A DNA stretch of 64,000 nucleotides. Source: Mailhella massiliensis. GTDB taxonomy: Bacteria; Desulfobacterota; Desulfovibrionia; Desulfovibrionales; Desulfovibrionaceae. This document shows, piece by piece, positions 15,313 through 23,536 of this stretch (the first letter of the stretch is position 1; the number at the start of each line of letters is the position of its first letter). The stretch is from contig NZ_LT706952.1 in assembly GCF_900155525.1 (NCBI RefSeq), forward strand, positions 1,208,639-1,272,638. Reading direction: 5' to 3'. Position numbers and translations under genes: made by a program. The notes under the pieces are model-generated. The model was given only the letters and a program-made list of their open reading frames with translations. It was not told the origin of the DNA and made no database searches.

Positions 15313-16218
15313 CTAGATGACCTTGTTGAGGCTGTATTCCAGAATGCCTTCTGCCCCCAGTTCATGCAGCTGAGGAATAAGGTCGCGCACCACATGGGTA
15401 TCCACCACGGTTTCCAGAGACACCCAGGCCGGATCGCGCAGCGCGGCCACGGTGGGAGAATTCAGGGCGGGCAGAAGCGCGAGAATGGCGTCCAGACGGG
15501 CGGTGGGAGCGTTCATCTTGAGGCAGACAAGGCTTTCCGCACGAAGCGCACCCTGCAGAAGCAGGTCGATCTGCTCGATCTTGCGGCGGCTTTCCGGGTC
15601 GTTCCACACGTCGCGGTTGGCGATGAGCACGGTATTGCTGGCCATGACCTCGTCGATGACGCGCAGGCCGTGGGCACGGATGGTGGTTTCCGTTTCCGTC
15701 ACTTCCACAATGGCGTCTGCCAGGCCTTCCACCACCTTGGCTTCCGTGGCGCCCCAGGAATAGTTGATCTGGACGGGAACGCCCTTTTCCTCGAAGTAAC
15801 GACGGCTCACGCCCACAAGTTCCGTGGAAATACGCTTGCCTTCAAGGTCGGCCGCGCACTGATAGGGAGAATCCCCGGCCACGGCCAGCACCCAGCGGGC
15901 CTTGCGGTTGGAGACCTTGGAATACACGAGATCGGAAATCACCACCACGGGAGCGTCGCTGTCTTCCTTGCCGCCGTAGGAAACGCCGCGTTCCTCCAGC
16001 CAGTCCTTACCGGTGAGGGCCACATCCAGAATACCGTTCTGGATGTATTCGGGAATTTCCTGGACTCGGCACAGTCTGGCCGTCAGTTCCGGGTCGTTGA
16101 TGTCGGGAAAATAGTTGCGGACATGCTTATGGATTTTCCATCCTGCCTTGTCGAAAAGGGCGATGGTGGCTTCTTCCAGAGATCCCTTGGGGATACCGAG
16201 CTTGAGCTGAGCTTTCAT
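15313..16218 (-). CDS. hisG: ATP phosphoribosyltransferase, long form
   Basis: Condenses ATP and PRPP, the first and feedback-controlled step of histidine synthesis. 301 residues, the long form with a C-terminal ACT-like regulatory domain (about 220-301, LVCLKMNAPTARLDAILALLPALNSPTV). Typical core segments: LGIPKGSLEEATI, DVALTGKDWLEERG, ISTELVGVSRRYF and GATEAKVVEGLADAIVEVTETE with the PRPP-binding acidic stretch. hisZ is not needed with this form. It follows hisI by 11 bases. Confidence 0.95.
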   Translation of the reverse strand: MKAQLKLGIPKGSLEEATIALFDKAGWKIHKHVRNYFPDINDPELTARLCRVQEIPEYIQNGILDVALTGKDWLEERGVSYGGKEDSDAPVVVISDLVYSKVSNRKARWVLAVAGDSPYQCAADLEGKRISTELVGVSRRYFEEKGVPVQINYSWGATEAKVVEGLADAIVEVTETETTIRAHGLRVIDEVMASNTVLIANRDVWNDPESRRKIEQIDLLLQGALRAESLVCLKMNAPTARLDAILALLPALNSPTVAALRDPAWVSLETVVDTHVVRDLIPQLHELGAEGILEYSLNKVI

Positions 16219-16229
16219 GCTTTGAGCCT

Positions 16230-16631
16230 CTACTTCTTATACACTTCTGCAGGATCGAAGACCTGCGGGCAGCAGAGGGATACTTCCCCGCTCCCGGGCG
16301 TGATCCGGCGGTAAAAACAGCTTCTTCTGCCGGTATGGCAGGCGGAACCGCCCACCTGCTCGATTTCCAGCACCACGGCGTCGGAATCGCAGTCGAGACG
16401 GATGGCCAGCACCTTCTGTACGTTGCCGGAGCTTTCCCCCTTGTGCCACAGCTTCTGGCGGCTGCGGCTCCAGTAATGCGCCTCGCCTGTGGCAAGGGTG
16501 GCTTCCCAGGCTTCCCGGTTCATCCAGGCGAGCATGAGCACTTCGCCGGTGGCGGCGTCCTGAGCTATGGCGGCCACAAGGCCTCCGGCTTTGGAAAAAT
16601 CAGGCGTAAAATCGGAAGGGGCTTGGAACAT
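16230..16631 (-). CDS. hisI: Phosphoribosyl-AMP cyclohydrolase
   Basis: Opens the adenine ring of phosphoribosyl-AMP in histidine synthesis. 133 residues from MFQAPSDF. Start 16631 chosen because AAGGAT lies about 9 bases upstream; the ATG at 16640 would touch that motif. The zinc/magnesium site is visible as [14 protein letters not shown] with Asp residues and the Cys/His segment [42 protein letters not shown] is characteristic. No HisE (pyrophosphatase) domain is fused; it must be elsewhere. Directly upstream of hisG. Confidence 0.95.
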   Translation of the reverse strand: MFQAPSDFTPDFSKAGGLVAAIAQDAATGEVLMLAWMNREAWEATLATGEAHYWSRSRQKLWHKGESSGNVQKVLAIRLDCDSDAVVLEIEQVGGSACHTGRRSCFYRRITPGSGEVSLCCPQVFDPAEVYKK

Positions 16632-16700
16632 GGAACGCATCCTTATGGAAAAACGATGAACGCGGCCATGATAAGCCGCGTTCATAACAACGGTATGAAG

Positions 16701-18263
16701 CTACTTGGCAAAGCCCACGGCGCGGCGTTCGCGGATGACGGTCACGCGGATCTGGCCGGGGTAGGTGAGGTTTTCCTCAATCTTGGCAGAAATGTCCTTG
16801 CAGAGCAGATAGGTGCTGTCGTCGTCCACATTGTCGGAATTGACGATGACGCGCAGCTCGCGGCCCGCCTGTATGGCATAGGACTTGGCCACGCCCTCGA
16901 AGGAATCGGCAATGTTCTCCAGATCCTCCAGACGCTTGACATAGTTCTCCAGCAGTTCCTTGCGCGCGCCGGGGCGTGCGCCGGAAAGGGAGTCCGCGGC
17001 CTGCACCAGCACGGCAAGCGCCGTTTCGGGGTGCACATCCTCGTGATGGGCGGCAATGGCATGTACGATATCCTTGCCTTCGCCGTATTTCTTGGCGATA
17101 TCCGCGCCGATGAGAGCATGGGAACCTTCCACCTCATGATCCACGGCCTTGCCGATATCGTGCAGCAGGCCCGCGCGCTTGGCGCGCTTGATGTCCATGC
17201 CGAGTTCCGCGGCCATCATGCCGCAGAGGGCGGAAACTTCCAGCGAATGCTGCAGCACGTTCTGCGTGAAGCTCGTGCGGTACTTGAGCTGACCGAGCAG
17301 ACGGATGATGTCGGGATTGATGCCGTGCACGCCCGCGTCGAAGGTGGCCTGTTCGCCCACTTCACGGATCTGCACTTCCAGTTCCTGCTCGCATTTGTGC
17401 ACGATGTCCTCAATGCGGGCGGGGTGAATGCGGCCGTCCTGAATGAGGCGCTCCAGAGCCATGCGGGCCACCTGACGGCGGATGGGGCTGTAGGCGGAAA
17501 GGATGACGGTTTCCGGCGTATCGTCGATGATGAGGTCCACGCCCGTAGCCGCTTCCAGAGCACGGATGTTGCGGCCCTCGCGGCCGATGATGCGGCCCTT
17601 CATGTCTTCGCTGGGCAGGGTTACGGCCGTCACCGTCTGCTCGCCCACATAATCGCCGGCATAGCGCTGTATGGCGCAGGCCAGAATTTCCTTGGCCTTG
17701 CGGTCCGCCGTCTCCCGGGCTTCCGTCTCGATGACGCGCATCATCTTGGCGGCCTCGTGACGCGTGCGGGACTCTATTTCCTCAAAAAGTCGGGCCTTGG
17801 CTTCTTCCGCCGTAAGGCCGGAAACTTCCTGAAGGCGGCGTTCCTGCTCATCCAGCGTAGCCTCGACCTGAAGCTCCTTTTCGGCCAGCACGCGTTCGCG
17901 CTGGGTCTGCTCCTTTTCCTGAGCGAGAATGTCGTGCTCCTTCTGCGTGATGCGCTCCATCTTCTCTTCCATGCGGTCGCTGATGTCCTGGAGCTTTTTC
18001 TCACGGTTCTTGAGCGCGCGTTCCTGATCCTTGCATTCCGCCTCGAAGGCATGTTTCTGGCTGAAAATCTCGTTCTGCCCCTGAAGGAGGATTTCCTTCT
18101 TCTGGGCCTGAGCTTCCTTGCGCGCTTCTTCCACGATGCGCTGGGCCAGTTCGTTGGCCTCGCCGATACGTTTGCTGGTCACATGCCGCTGTATGAAGAC
18201 GCCGAGGAGCGCGCCGGCCACAAGGCTGACCAGCGCGAAGGCGTAATAAATGATGTCATCCAT
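16701..18263 (-). CDS. rny: Ribonuclease Y
   Basis: Membrane-anchored endoribonuclease that starts decay of many mRNAs. 520 residues from [17 protein letters not shown], with AGGAAC upstream; the longer frame to 18446 runs into the 6S RNA. Domains in order: one membrane helix (about 4-23), a long coiled coil with E/K/Q-rich heptads (about 30-200), a KH domain ([21 protein letters not shown]) and an HD domain ([13 protein letters not shown] then [13 protein letters not shown]). Length is typical. 69 bases upstream of hisI, probably read through into hisIG. Confidence 0.95.
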   Translation of the reverse strand: MDDIIYYAFALVSLVAGALLGVFIQRHVTSKRIGEANELAQRIVEEARKEAQAQKKEILLQGQNEIFSQKHAFEAECKDQERALKNREKKLQDISDRMEEKMERITQKEHDILAQEKEQTQRERVLAEKELQVEATLDEQERRLQEVSGLTAEEAKARLFEEIESRTRHEAAKMMRVIETEARETADRKAKEILACAIQRYAGDYVGEQTVTAVTLPSEDMKGRIIGREGRNIRALEAATGVDLIIDDTPETVILSAYSPIRRQVARMALERLIQDGRIHPARIEDIVHKCEQELEVQIREVGEQATFDAGVHGINPDIIRLLGQLKYRTSFTQNVLQHSLEVSALCGMMAAELGMDIKRAKRAGLLHDIGKAVDHEVEGSHALIGADIAKKYGEGKDIVHAIAAHHEDVHPETALAVLVQAADSLSGARPGARKELLENYVKRLEDLENIADSFEGVAKSYAIQAGRELRVIVNSDNVDDDSTYLLCKDISAKIEENLTYPGQIRVTVIRERRAVGFAK

Positions 18264-18410
18264 GGTAGTTCCTGTGATATGTTGACGGGCAACGCCCGAT
18301 ATGATCCGCCCGTGCGCTGGGCACGACGGACTTTGCGCGGCCGGACCGCGCTCCTGAGAGGAGTGTCTGGAAGCCCGCCGAAGAAGGTGGGCAAGATACG
18401 AAAGAAGGAA

Positions 18411-18592
18411 AAAAGAACCCGGGATGCCGTGAAAAGCTGCTGGCACGAGACCTGGTGGTCTCCAAGTGGGCGCCTGTCCGAAACTTCAGGCTGCCTCGCA
18501 CAAAGCGGGTATGCACACCATTTCGGAGACTGGCTCCCTGCTAACGCTAGTGAGGCCGGCGCAAGCTAGCTCCCCACGCACATCCCAGGGAA
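18411..18592 (-). ncRNA. ssrS: 6S RNA
   Basis: 6S RNA imitates an open promoter and binds sigma70 RNA polymerase. Read leftwards from 18592 the sequence begins TTCCCTGGGATGTGCG and ends CGGCATCCCGGGTTC, and the ends pair (CCTGGGATG with CATCCCGGG) as the closing stem, resembling the E. coli ends TTCTCTGAGATGTTCGC and CGGCATCTCGGAGATTC. Between lie further complementary arms, including CGAAA...TTTCGG and GGAGACC/GGTCTC segments around a central region. A CTTTTTTCC tail follows. Length about 182 nt is normal. Its place between zapA and rny matches the common zapA-6S gene order. Exact ends are estimates. Confidence 0.85.
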
Positions 18593-18598
18593 TATGGG

Positions 18599-18919
18599 CT
18601 ACCGGGAAAGAGTTTTCTCCTCTTTTTCGGCGGGTTGCTCCTCCCCACCTTCGCCCGGCGTGTTTTCCTTCAAACTCTGCAGCAGCTCATCAAGCCGGGA
18701 ATCCGCCCGGCTGGTGCGCTCCCGCAGTTCCAGCAGATCGTCCGCCATGCTGAGAAGCAGCATGGCCATCAACCTGTCTCTGCCGTACTGGCCGCCCTGC
18801 GCCTTTACCCTGGCATATCGTTCTTCCACATACTTCCTGGCCTTTTCCACCCTGTCGGGGTCGGCCTCGGTACGGAAGGCGACATGCGTTTCGCAAAGGT
18901 CAACCTGATAACTGTGCAT
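18599..18919 (-). CDS. zapA: Cell division protein ZapA
   Basis: ZapA bundles FtsZ filaments at mid-cell. 106 residues: N-terminal beta-hairpin region (SYQVDLCETHVAFRTEADPDRVEKARKYVEER) and a long helix (RDRLMAMLLLSMADDLLELRERTSR), followed by an acidic Gln/Glu-rich tail. Next to a zapB-like gene upstream (15-base gap) and the 6S RNA downstream; this order supports the call. Confidence 0.9.
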   Translation of the reverse strand: MHSYQVDLCETHVAFRTEADPDRVEKARKYVEERYARVKAQGGQYGRDRLMAMLLLSMADDLLELRERTSRADSRLDELLQSLKENTPGEGGEEQPAEKEEKTLSR

Positions 18920-18934
18920 GGCGGCCGCCTGCCG

Positions 18935-19198
18935 TTAGCCGTTCTGCTGCTGTTCCGCGGCAGGAAGCGTGCTCTGGATGCGGCTGATGAGTTCGTCGAC
19001 TCTGTTGCAGGCCTCATCGCGAACGCTGCGTTCACGGTTGAGCTGCTCCTGAAGCTCCTCGGAGGCCATCTGCCCCAGTTCCAGATCTTCACGGAGACGC
19101 TTGCCTTCCTCACGGAGCTGATGATTTTCCTCGCGGAGGCGATCCAGTTCCTGAATGAGGCCATCTATACGCTGAGCCAGCAGATCCAACTTTTCCAT
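18935..19198 (-). CDS. ZapB-like coiled-coil cell division protein
   Basis: 87 residues from MEKLDLLAQRID, almost entirely one coiled coil with leucine heptads (LIQELDRLREENHQLREEGKRLREDLELG), then a short Gln-rich end. This fits the ZapB/DUF904 type that links ZapA-FtsZ to other division components. AAGGAG lies about 13 bases and AGAAG about 5 bases before the ATG; the frame to 19264 is open but crosses a hairpin (GAACCGG-N15-CCGGTTC, 19220-19248) that belongs to the leader. First gene of the zapB-zapA-6S-rny-hisI-hisG string. Confidence 0.82.
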   Translation of the reverse strand: MEKLDLLAQRIDGLIQELDRLREENHQLREEGKRLREDLELGQMASEELQEQLNRERSVRDEACNRVDELISRIQSTLPAAEQQQNG

Positions 19199-19730
19199 AA
19201 CTCTTCTATCTCCTTGAAGAACCGGGGGCAGAGACGGCAGCCGGTTCAGAGCGTTTTTGTACAAGCCGGATGTATCCGGCCTTTCTTCTCAAAGGCGCAG
19301 GAAGCATGGATATGACGGCTATGTTTCCTCTCGCGCCCTTTCCTTATTGATAAGCTATGGAGGCCGGATGAGCAAGTAGATAGAACGCCCATTATCGACA
19401 AACTTCGCAGAAAAAACAAAAAAGACCGGTTTACTGCCGTTTCCCGTCCCCGCAAGGCGGCATCTCTGCCGAAGACGGACGGAAAAACGCACAGGAAAAG
19501 ACGAAACCTCCGCCCGTCAGAGAAAAACCTTGCGGCAGCGCGTGAGAACGGAAAAATCTCATGCGGGCGGGGGGAGGGGGAAGGCGGAAGCCGGGCCGAG
19601 AGCCTTTTTCCGAAGGTCGGGTCCGTCCAGCCCTGACGATAAGACGCCCGCGCCGAAAGGCGCATCGCTGCTTCCGGCTGCTTTTCCGCCGCCGTGCAGA
19701 ACAGGAAACGGAAGTTCGCCGGAGTCAGGA
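19199..19730. other. Intergenic region between zapB-like gene and IS200-type element
   Basis: About 530 bases. Near zapB there is a leader hairpin (19220-19248). The rest, including a G/C-rich purine stretch near 19562-19590, contains no ORF with a ribosome binding site and no recognised RNA. The zapB promoter must lie here or is shared; I could not place it. Confidence 0.4.
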
Positions 19731-19788
19731 CCACCCGTAAAACGGGTGGCTTGACCAGCCCTGTAAGGGCTTGTTACTTACTCGCGCC

Positions 19789-20349
19789 TTAAGGGCGCCG
19801 GCTTGAACTTCTCTGGTCGGCGCCCTGCCTTTTTTTCAACAGTTCAAGCCCCCATGTACTTTGACTCGTAGCCTGCTCCTCAAGGAGCTTTCCCTGCTTT
19901 GGACTGAACGGATCCGTATATTCCCTGCACGTCCTCTTATCAAGCATGATATCTTCTCTATCCTGATCCCGTATATATTTCCTGATCGTTGCTTCGTTCA
20001 AACCTGCTGTGCTGACGTAATATCCCACGCTCCAGAATCTCCGATTGCCATACCGGTATTTCAGCTGGGAAAATTTATCAAAAATCATCAGTGAACTTTT
20101 ACCCTTTATATACCCCATAACCGACGATATCGCATACTTTGGCGGTATCATGACAAGCATATGCACATGGTCTATCATCATATGTCCCTCAATAATTTCG
20201 ATTCCCTTGTAATTACAAAGCTGTCGTATTATTTTTCCTATTTCTTCACGGTATTGCCCGTAAATCACTTTTCTCCTATACTTCGGAGTGAAGACAATAT
20301 GGTACCTACACAGCCATTTCGTATGTGCCAGATTTTGTTCTTTCGCCAT
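19789..20349 (-). CDS. tnpA: IS200-type Y1 transposase TnpA
   Basis: HUH single-strand transposase, 186 residues from MAKEQNLAHTKW (start 20349; the longer frame to 20388 enters the leader repeat). The HUH motif is His61-Val-His63 (DHVHMLV), and the nucleophile is Tyr125 in TIRKYIRDQ. YHIVFTPKYRRKV, IKGKSS and RRFWSVGYYVST are family hallmarks. The protein is longer than the usual ~150 residues; its C-terminal ~35 residues (QATSQSTWGLELLKKRQG...) overlap the left-end hairpins. It appears intact and could be active. Base composition is clearly more AT-rich than its neighbours, consistent with recent arrival. Confidence 0.92.
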   Translation of the reverse strand: MAKEQNLAHTKWLCRYHIVFTPKYRRKVIYGQYREEIGKIIRQLCNYKGIEIIEGHMMIDHVHMLVMIPPKYAISSVMGYIKGKSSLMIFDKFSQLKYRYGNRRFWSVGYYVSTAGLNEATIRKYIRDQDREDIMLDKRTCREYTDPFSPKQGKLLEEQATSQSTWGLELLKKRQGADQRSSSRRP

Positions 20350-20416
20350 AAAAAAACACCTTTTCGATGTGGACGGGAGCCTGAACAACTCCGTCTTATC
20401 GAAAAGGTGTTTTTTT
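20350..20416 (-). repeat. 19-bp perfect inverted repeat in the tnpA leader
   Basis: AAAAAAACACCTTTTCGAT (20350-20368) and its exact complement (20398-20416) enclose 29 bases immediately before the tnpA ATG. In IS200 a comparable leader hairpin blocks read-through transcription and hides the ribosome binding site. Here the A/T ends also make it a bidirectional terminator. Confidence 0.85.
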
Positions 20417-20504
20417 AGGTATAACCATTTTGTGGTCCACCCGCTAAGCGGGTGGTTTTCTGTTTCGGTCGCTTCCGCTCCCTCAACTGCCTAAAGGCCT
20501 TAAT

Positions 20505-20533
20505 AAAAAAGCCGCCCGTTTTTGACGGGCGGC
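20505..20533 (-). terminator. Terminator of the atp-rex operon
   Basis: Read leftwards, GCCGCCCGT / ACGGGCGGC (9 bp, 5-base loop) is followed by TTTTTT. It is 30 bases after the rex stop. Confidence 0.93.
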
Positions 20534-20562
20534 TTCGGGCGGCGACGCAGGCGCCGGAAAAA

Positions 20563-21207
20563 TCAACGCTGCTTCGTGGAGATGTTGAACGTCAGAGAGT
20601 AAATCTGATGGAAGAAGTTGACGTATTCCACAAACACATGATCGGGCACCGTGATGCGGGCGGCGGAATAGTTCAGAATGCCCTTGATGCCGGCGTCCAC
20701 AAGCTGGGTGGCCGCGCGCTGTGCGCGTTCCGGCGGAACGGTGATGATGCCGATTTCAATGCCCAGTTCGGGCACCTTTTCCATGAGCGTCTTGGTGCAG
20801 TAGACTTCCAGCCCGTAGAGCTTTTCGCCGATTTTGAACGGATCGCAATCGAACGCGCCCACGATGGTGAAGCCGTGCCGACGAAATTCCTGGTAATTGA
20901 GCAGAGCCCTGCCCATGTTGCCCACACCCACGAGGGCGGCGCGCCATTCGCGGTTGGCGTTGAGGCAGGCTTTGATGACTTCCAGCAAATAAGACACATA
21001 ATAGCCTACGCCGCGAACGCCGAATTCGCCGAAGTAGGCAAGATCCTTACGAACCTGAGAGGCGTTCACATCGCACGCCCGGGAAAGGGGTTCGGAAGAA
21101 ATGACCTGGACGCCATCCTTGTCCATGGCTTCAAGAACCTGAAGATAGGTGGCGAGCCGCTGAATGGTAGCGCGGGGGATATGTTCGTATTTGGGAGTCT
21201 GGTTCAT
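20563..21207 (-). CDS. rex: Redox-sensing transcriptional repressor Rex
   Basis: Rex senses the NADH/NAD+ ratio and represses genes of anaerobic energy metabolism. 214 residues: winged helix N-terminus (IPRATIQRLATYLQVLEAMDKDG, ASQVRKDLAYFGEFGVRGVGY) and a Rossmann domain with GVGNMG (VGVGNMGRALLNY), ending in the swapped helix (VEYVNFFHQIYSLTFN). It follows atpE by 65 bases on the same strand with no terminator between, so it is likely the last gene of the atpZIBE operon, linking redox sensing with ATP synthase expression. Confidence 0.95.
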   Translation of the reverse strand: MNQTPKYEHIPRATIQRLATYLQVLEAMDKDGVQVISSEPLSRACDVNASQVRKDLAYFGEFGVRGVGYYVSYLLEVIKACLNANREWRAALVGVGNMGRALLNYQEFRRHGFTIVGAFDCDPFKIGEKLYGLEVYCTKTLMEKVPELGIEIGIITVPPERAQRAATQLVDAGIKGILNYSAARITVPDHVFVEYVNFFHQIYSLTFNISTKQR

Positions 21208-21272
21208 GTTTTTTGCCGGTTAAAAGAATAAGGGGCGGAAAGGAATATATCCTCCCCGCCCGATAAATGCAA

Positions 21273-21590
21273 CTACATCTTCACGAAGAGCAGGATGAGC
21301 GCCACGAGAAGGGCGTAGATGACCAGAGATTCGATGAAGGCGAGGCCCAGGATGAGGGACTGGGAGATCTTGCCGGAAGCGTCGGGGTTGCGGGCGATGC
21401 CTTCGCAGGCGGCCTTGATGGCGGAACCCTGGCCGAGAGCGCCGCCGGTAGCGGCGAGGCCGATGCCGAGGGCGATGCCGGCGGCGGCGAGACCGAAGCT
21501 GCTGGAGGCGGAGCCGTCAGCGGCGAAGGCCACGGCGGCAACGGCGAGGAGCATGAGGGTGGTCAGCGTGGAAAGAACGATCTTGCGCAT
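21273..21590 (-). CDS. atpE: ATP synthase F0 subunit c
   Basis: Proteolipid of the rotor ring. 105 residues, longer than usual because of a cleavable signal-like N-terminus ([23 protein letters not shown]). Two membrane helices follow; the ion-binding carboxylate is Glu87 in AFIESLVIY, the loop RNPDASGK is standard, and Gln54 lies in ALGQGSA of helix 1. Gln54, Glu87, Ser88 and Tyr92 match residues of sodium-binding c-rings, but the Thr after Ser in those is Leu here, so ion specificity is open. A strong SD-like tract lies upstream. Follows atpB by 65 bases. Confidence 0.96.
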   Translation of the reverse strand: MRKIVLSTLTTLMLLAVAAVAFAADGSASSSFGLAAAGIALGIGLAATGGALGQGSAIKAACEGIARNPDASGKISQSLILGLAFIESLVIYALLVALILLFVKM

Positions 21591-21655
21591 GGTAAAACTC
21601 CATTACAATTATGAATGTTGAGGCCGTAAGGCCATTCCCCCGAAGGTGAGCCGGC

Positions 21656-22378
21656 TTAGTGGGCGTGTTCCACGGATCCCTGGATGTAGATCATGGACAG
21701 GATGAACAGGATGAAGGCCTGCAGAACCTTGCCGAGCAGGAACAGGAAGTACATGGGAACCGTGCCGAGGAGCACGCCGATGTAGATGCTCGCGCCGAAG
21801 CCGAAGAAGATGATGAGCGTCATTTCCTCGGCGAAGATGTTGCCGAAAAGACGCAGAGACATGGAAAGCGGACGGGCCAGATGGGAAATGACCTCAATGG
21901 GGAACATCAGCGGAATCAGCGGCTTGCTGGAACCGGTGAAGTGGTGGATATACCCGAATCCCCAGGTGCGGATGCCCACATAGTTGTAATAGATGAACAC
22001 GCACAGAGCGATGGAGATGGTGGTGTTCAGGTTCGCGGTGGGAGCGTCGCAGCCGGGCACGAGACCCAGCAGGTTCATGGTGAGCACATAGATGAAGATG
22101 GAAACGAGCAGGGGCACGAAACGGCGGCCCTTCTCGCCGAGATTGGTGAGGATGAACTTTTCCAGTCCGTCCACCAGCACCTCGAAGAAAAGCTGAAGTC
22201 TGCCGGGAACGGTGCTGATGTTTCTGCGCAGCACAAGCCCGGTGACGAGAAGAATGGCCATGCCGAGCCAGGTGAAGAACACATACTTGGTCTCGATGGT
22301 CATGCCCGCGACCGTGATCTCATCCATGTGGAAAACGGTCGAAAGCAGAAGAGGGTGCGCCAGTCCTGATGCAGCCAT
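21656..22378 (-). CDS. atpB: ATP synthase F0 subunit a
   Basis: Stator channel subunit that passes ions to the c-ring. 240 residues, five to six membrane helices. The essential Arg is Arg176 in LSMSLRLFGNIFAEE; NLLGLVPG and the final helix FILFILSMIYIQGSVEHAH are typical. It lies 32 bases after atpI and before atpE. Subunits b, delta and F1 are not in the window, so the F0 a/c genes are a separate operon, a pattern known in Desulfovibrio relatives. Confidence 0.96.
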   Translation of the reverse strand: MAASGLAHPLLLSTVFHMDEITVAGMTIETKYVFFTWLGMAILLVTGLVLRRNISTVPGRLQLFFEVLVDGLEKFILTNLGEKGRRFVPLLVSIFIYVLTMNLLGLVPGCDAPTANLNTTISIALCVFIYYNYVGIRTWGFGYIHHFTGSSKPLIPLMFPIEVISHLARPLSMSLRLFGNIFAEEMTLIIFFGFGASIYIGVLLGTVPMYFLFLLGKVLQAFILFILSMIYIQGSVEHAH

Positions 22379-22410
22379 GGAAACCTCCTGTATGTGCCCT
22401 GGCTTATTCG

Positions 22411-22842
22411 CTACCGGAAAATCAGAGAGACCGGTATGATGATGACCGCCGAGGAAAGCCCCGCCGCAAGAGCGGCCGGACTCGCCTGAAAAACGACTAA
22501 TGCTATATACACGAAAATTCCGGTAATGAAAAGCCTCAATTGCGTTCTGATGAGCAAACCTTTTTTCACAATGCGTCCGCTCGCTTCACCGCGTCTGTCC
22601 TCCTCGGGAATGACCGCGGGCAGGGCGCGCTGGATGAAAAGCGCAAGAGTATAAAAATTCCAAAAGGATAAAAGCGCCATCACCCCGCACCAGAAGACGT
22701 TCGCTCCCCATGGAAGCGCGGCGGTTCCCGCCAGAAAAAGCAGCAGGGAAAAGAAAAAAAGATTTCTCACGGCGCACCGGATCGGGGCATGGACGAAGCC
22801 CTTCCTCCACAGCCGCCGGTCCGCTTGTTCAATTATGTTCAT
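22411..22842 (-). CDS. atpI: ATP synthase subunit I
   Basis: Small membrane protein that helps c-ring assembly. 143 residues from MNIIEQADRRLWRKG, start within the end of atpZ (14-base overlap). Four hydrophobic segments: NLFFFSLLLFLAGTAALPW, VFWCGVMALLSFWNFYTLALF, LRLFITGIFVYIALVVF and AALAAGLSSAVIIIPVSLIF. The conserved FWNFY/LRLF pattern fits AtpI. The frame open to 23025 is antisense-like extension over atpZ and is not used. Confidence 0.85.
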   Translation of the reverse strand: MNIIEQADRRLWRKGFVHAPIRCAVRNLFFFSLLLFLAGTAALPWGANVFWCGVMALLSFWNFYTLALFIQRALPAVIPEEDRRGEASGRIVKKGLLIRTQLRLFITGIFVYIALVVFQASPAALAAGLSSAVIIIPVSLIFR

Positions 22843-23365
22843 GTTTCTCCCCGCTGCCGGAAACACCGCGGTCTTTTTTCTCCTCAAGGGCGCGGCGTAT
22901 GGCTTCCAGAGATTCCTCAAGTTCGTCGAGTTCCCTGTCTCCGGGCGTGGCGGTTCCCGCAAGCACGGACGCCGTGAACGCATCGTCGGCCGGGGCGTCC
23001 CGCCCGGCCTCATCGTGCGCGTCATCGGCGGTCAGAGCCTTCCGGTCTTTCCTTTCCTCCCGGAAAGGAACCTTTTCCCGCTCCCGAAGTTCCTTTTCGC
23101 GCCGGGCCTTCTCCTCTGCATCCTGCGCGGCGTTCTTCCGTGCAAGATAGCGGGCGTCGATCCATACGTTGCGGAACCCCGCGGCCAGCCCGAGAAGAAG
23201 CCCTACGGCCGACCCCACGGGCCAGGAACCGAGCCACTCGTCGACAAGCCAGCCCAGTCCGCCCCCCACCACGGGACCGGAAACCATGTGCAGCCCCATG
23301 GTGCTCGCCGTGCCGAGAAGGCTGAACTGTCCCGGCTGCGCGCCGTCTTTCTTTTCGGGTGTCAT
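22829..23365 (-). CDS. atpZ: AtpZ/AtpI-family protein with acidic C-terminal extension
   Basis: 178 residues from MTPEKKDGAQ, preceded by GGAGG. The N-terminal half has two membrane helices (TMGLHMVSGPVVGGGLGWLVDEWLG and PVGSAVGLLLGLAAGFRNVW), as in the AtpZ family of F0 accessory proteins. The C-terminal ~90 residues are a highly charged, probably disordered or coiled tail (EEKARREKELREREK, then acidic repeats and ELDELEESLEAIRRALEEKK), which is unusual; AtpZ is normally below 100 residues. First gene of the atpZ-I-B-E-rex operon. Confidence 0.85.
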   Translation of the reverse strand: MTPEKKDGAQPGQFSLLGTASTMGLHMVSGPVVGGGLGWLVDEWLGSWPVGSAVGLLLGLAAGFRNVWIDARYLARKNAAQDAEEKARREKELREREKVPFREERKDRKALTADDAHDEAGRDAPADDAFTASVLAGTATPGDRELDELEESLEAIRRALEEKKDRGVSGSGEKHEHN

Positions 23366-23416
23366 ACCGCAGGCCTCCATCCATTAAATGCGCTTGGAGT
23401 TGGACGATCTCTGTGT

Positions 23417-23445
23417 TAGGTATCGTCCTGTGCCGATGCCGTCAA
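23417..23445 (-). promoter_or_regulatory. Promoter of the atpZIBE-rex operon
   Basis: Read leftwards: TTGACG (23445-23440), 17-base spacer, TACCTA (23422-23417), 52 bases before the atpZ ATG. No clear Rex operator (TTGTTA-N6-TAACAA type) is visible around it. Confidence 0.55.
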
Positions 23446-23536
23446 TCGGAAAGCATCTTTCCGGCGCACCGTTCCGTCCGACACGGGAAACGGCACGCGC
23501 GCGTCCTTTTTTCAACACTCTTCCCCAGAGGTTCCC

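Larger units (their letters stand above)
19731..20455 (-). mobile_element. IS200/IS605-family element, tnpA only
   Basis: A single Y1 transposase gene bounded by subterminal hairpins instead of terminal inverted repeats, as in IS200. Left end: CCACCCGT-AAA-ACGGGTGG (19731-19749), then AGCCCTGTAAGGGCT (19757-19771) and a GCGCC/GGCGC stem to 19800. Right end: CCACCCGCT-A-AGCGGGTGG (20437-20455). The two end hairpins share the CCACCCG/CGGGTGG stem, which is how TnpA recognises both ends. Exact cleavage points are not determinable without an empty site. No tnpB. It lies between the zapB-like gene and rex, disrupting neither. Confidence 0.85.

Noticed and set aside
14587..15316. ORFs of 163-215 codons between asd and hisG
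   Set aside because: They overlap each other on both strands, cross terminators and lack ribosome binding sites.
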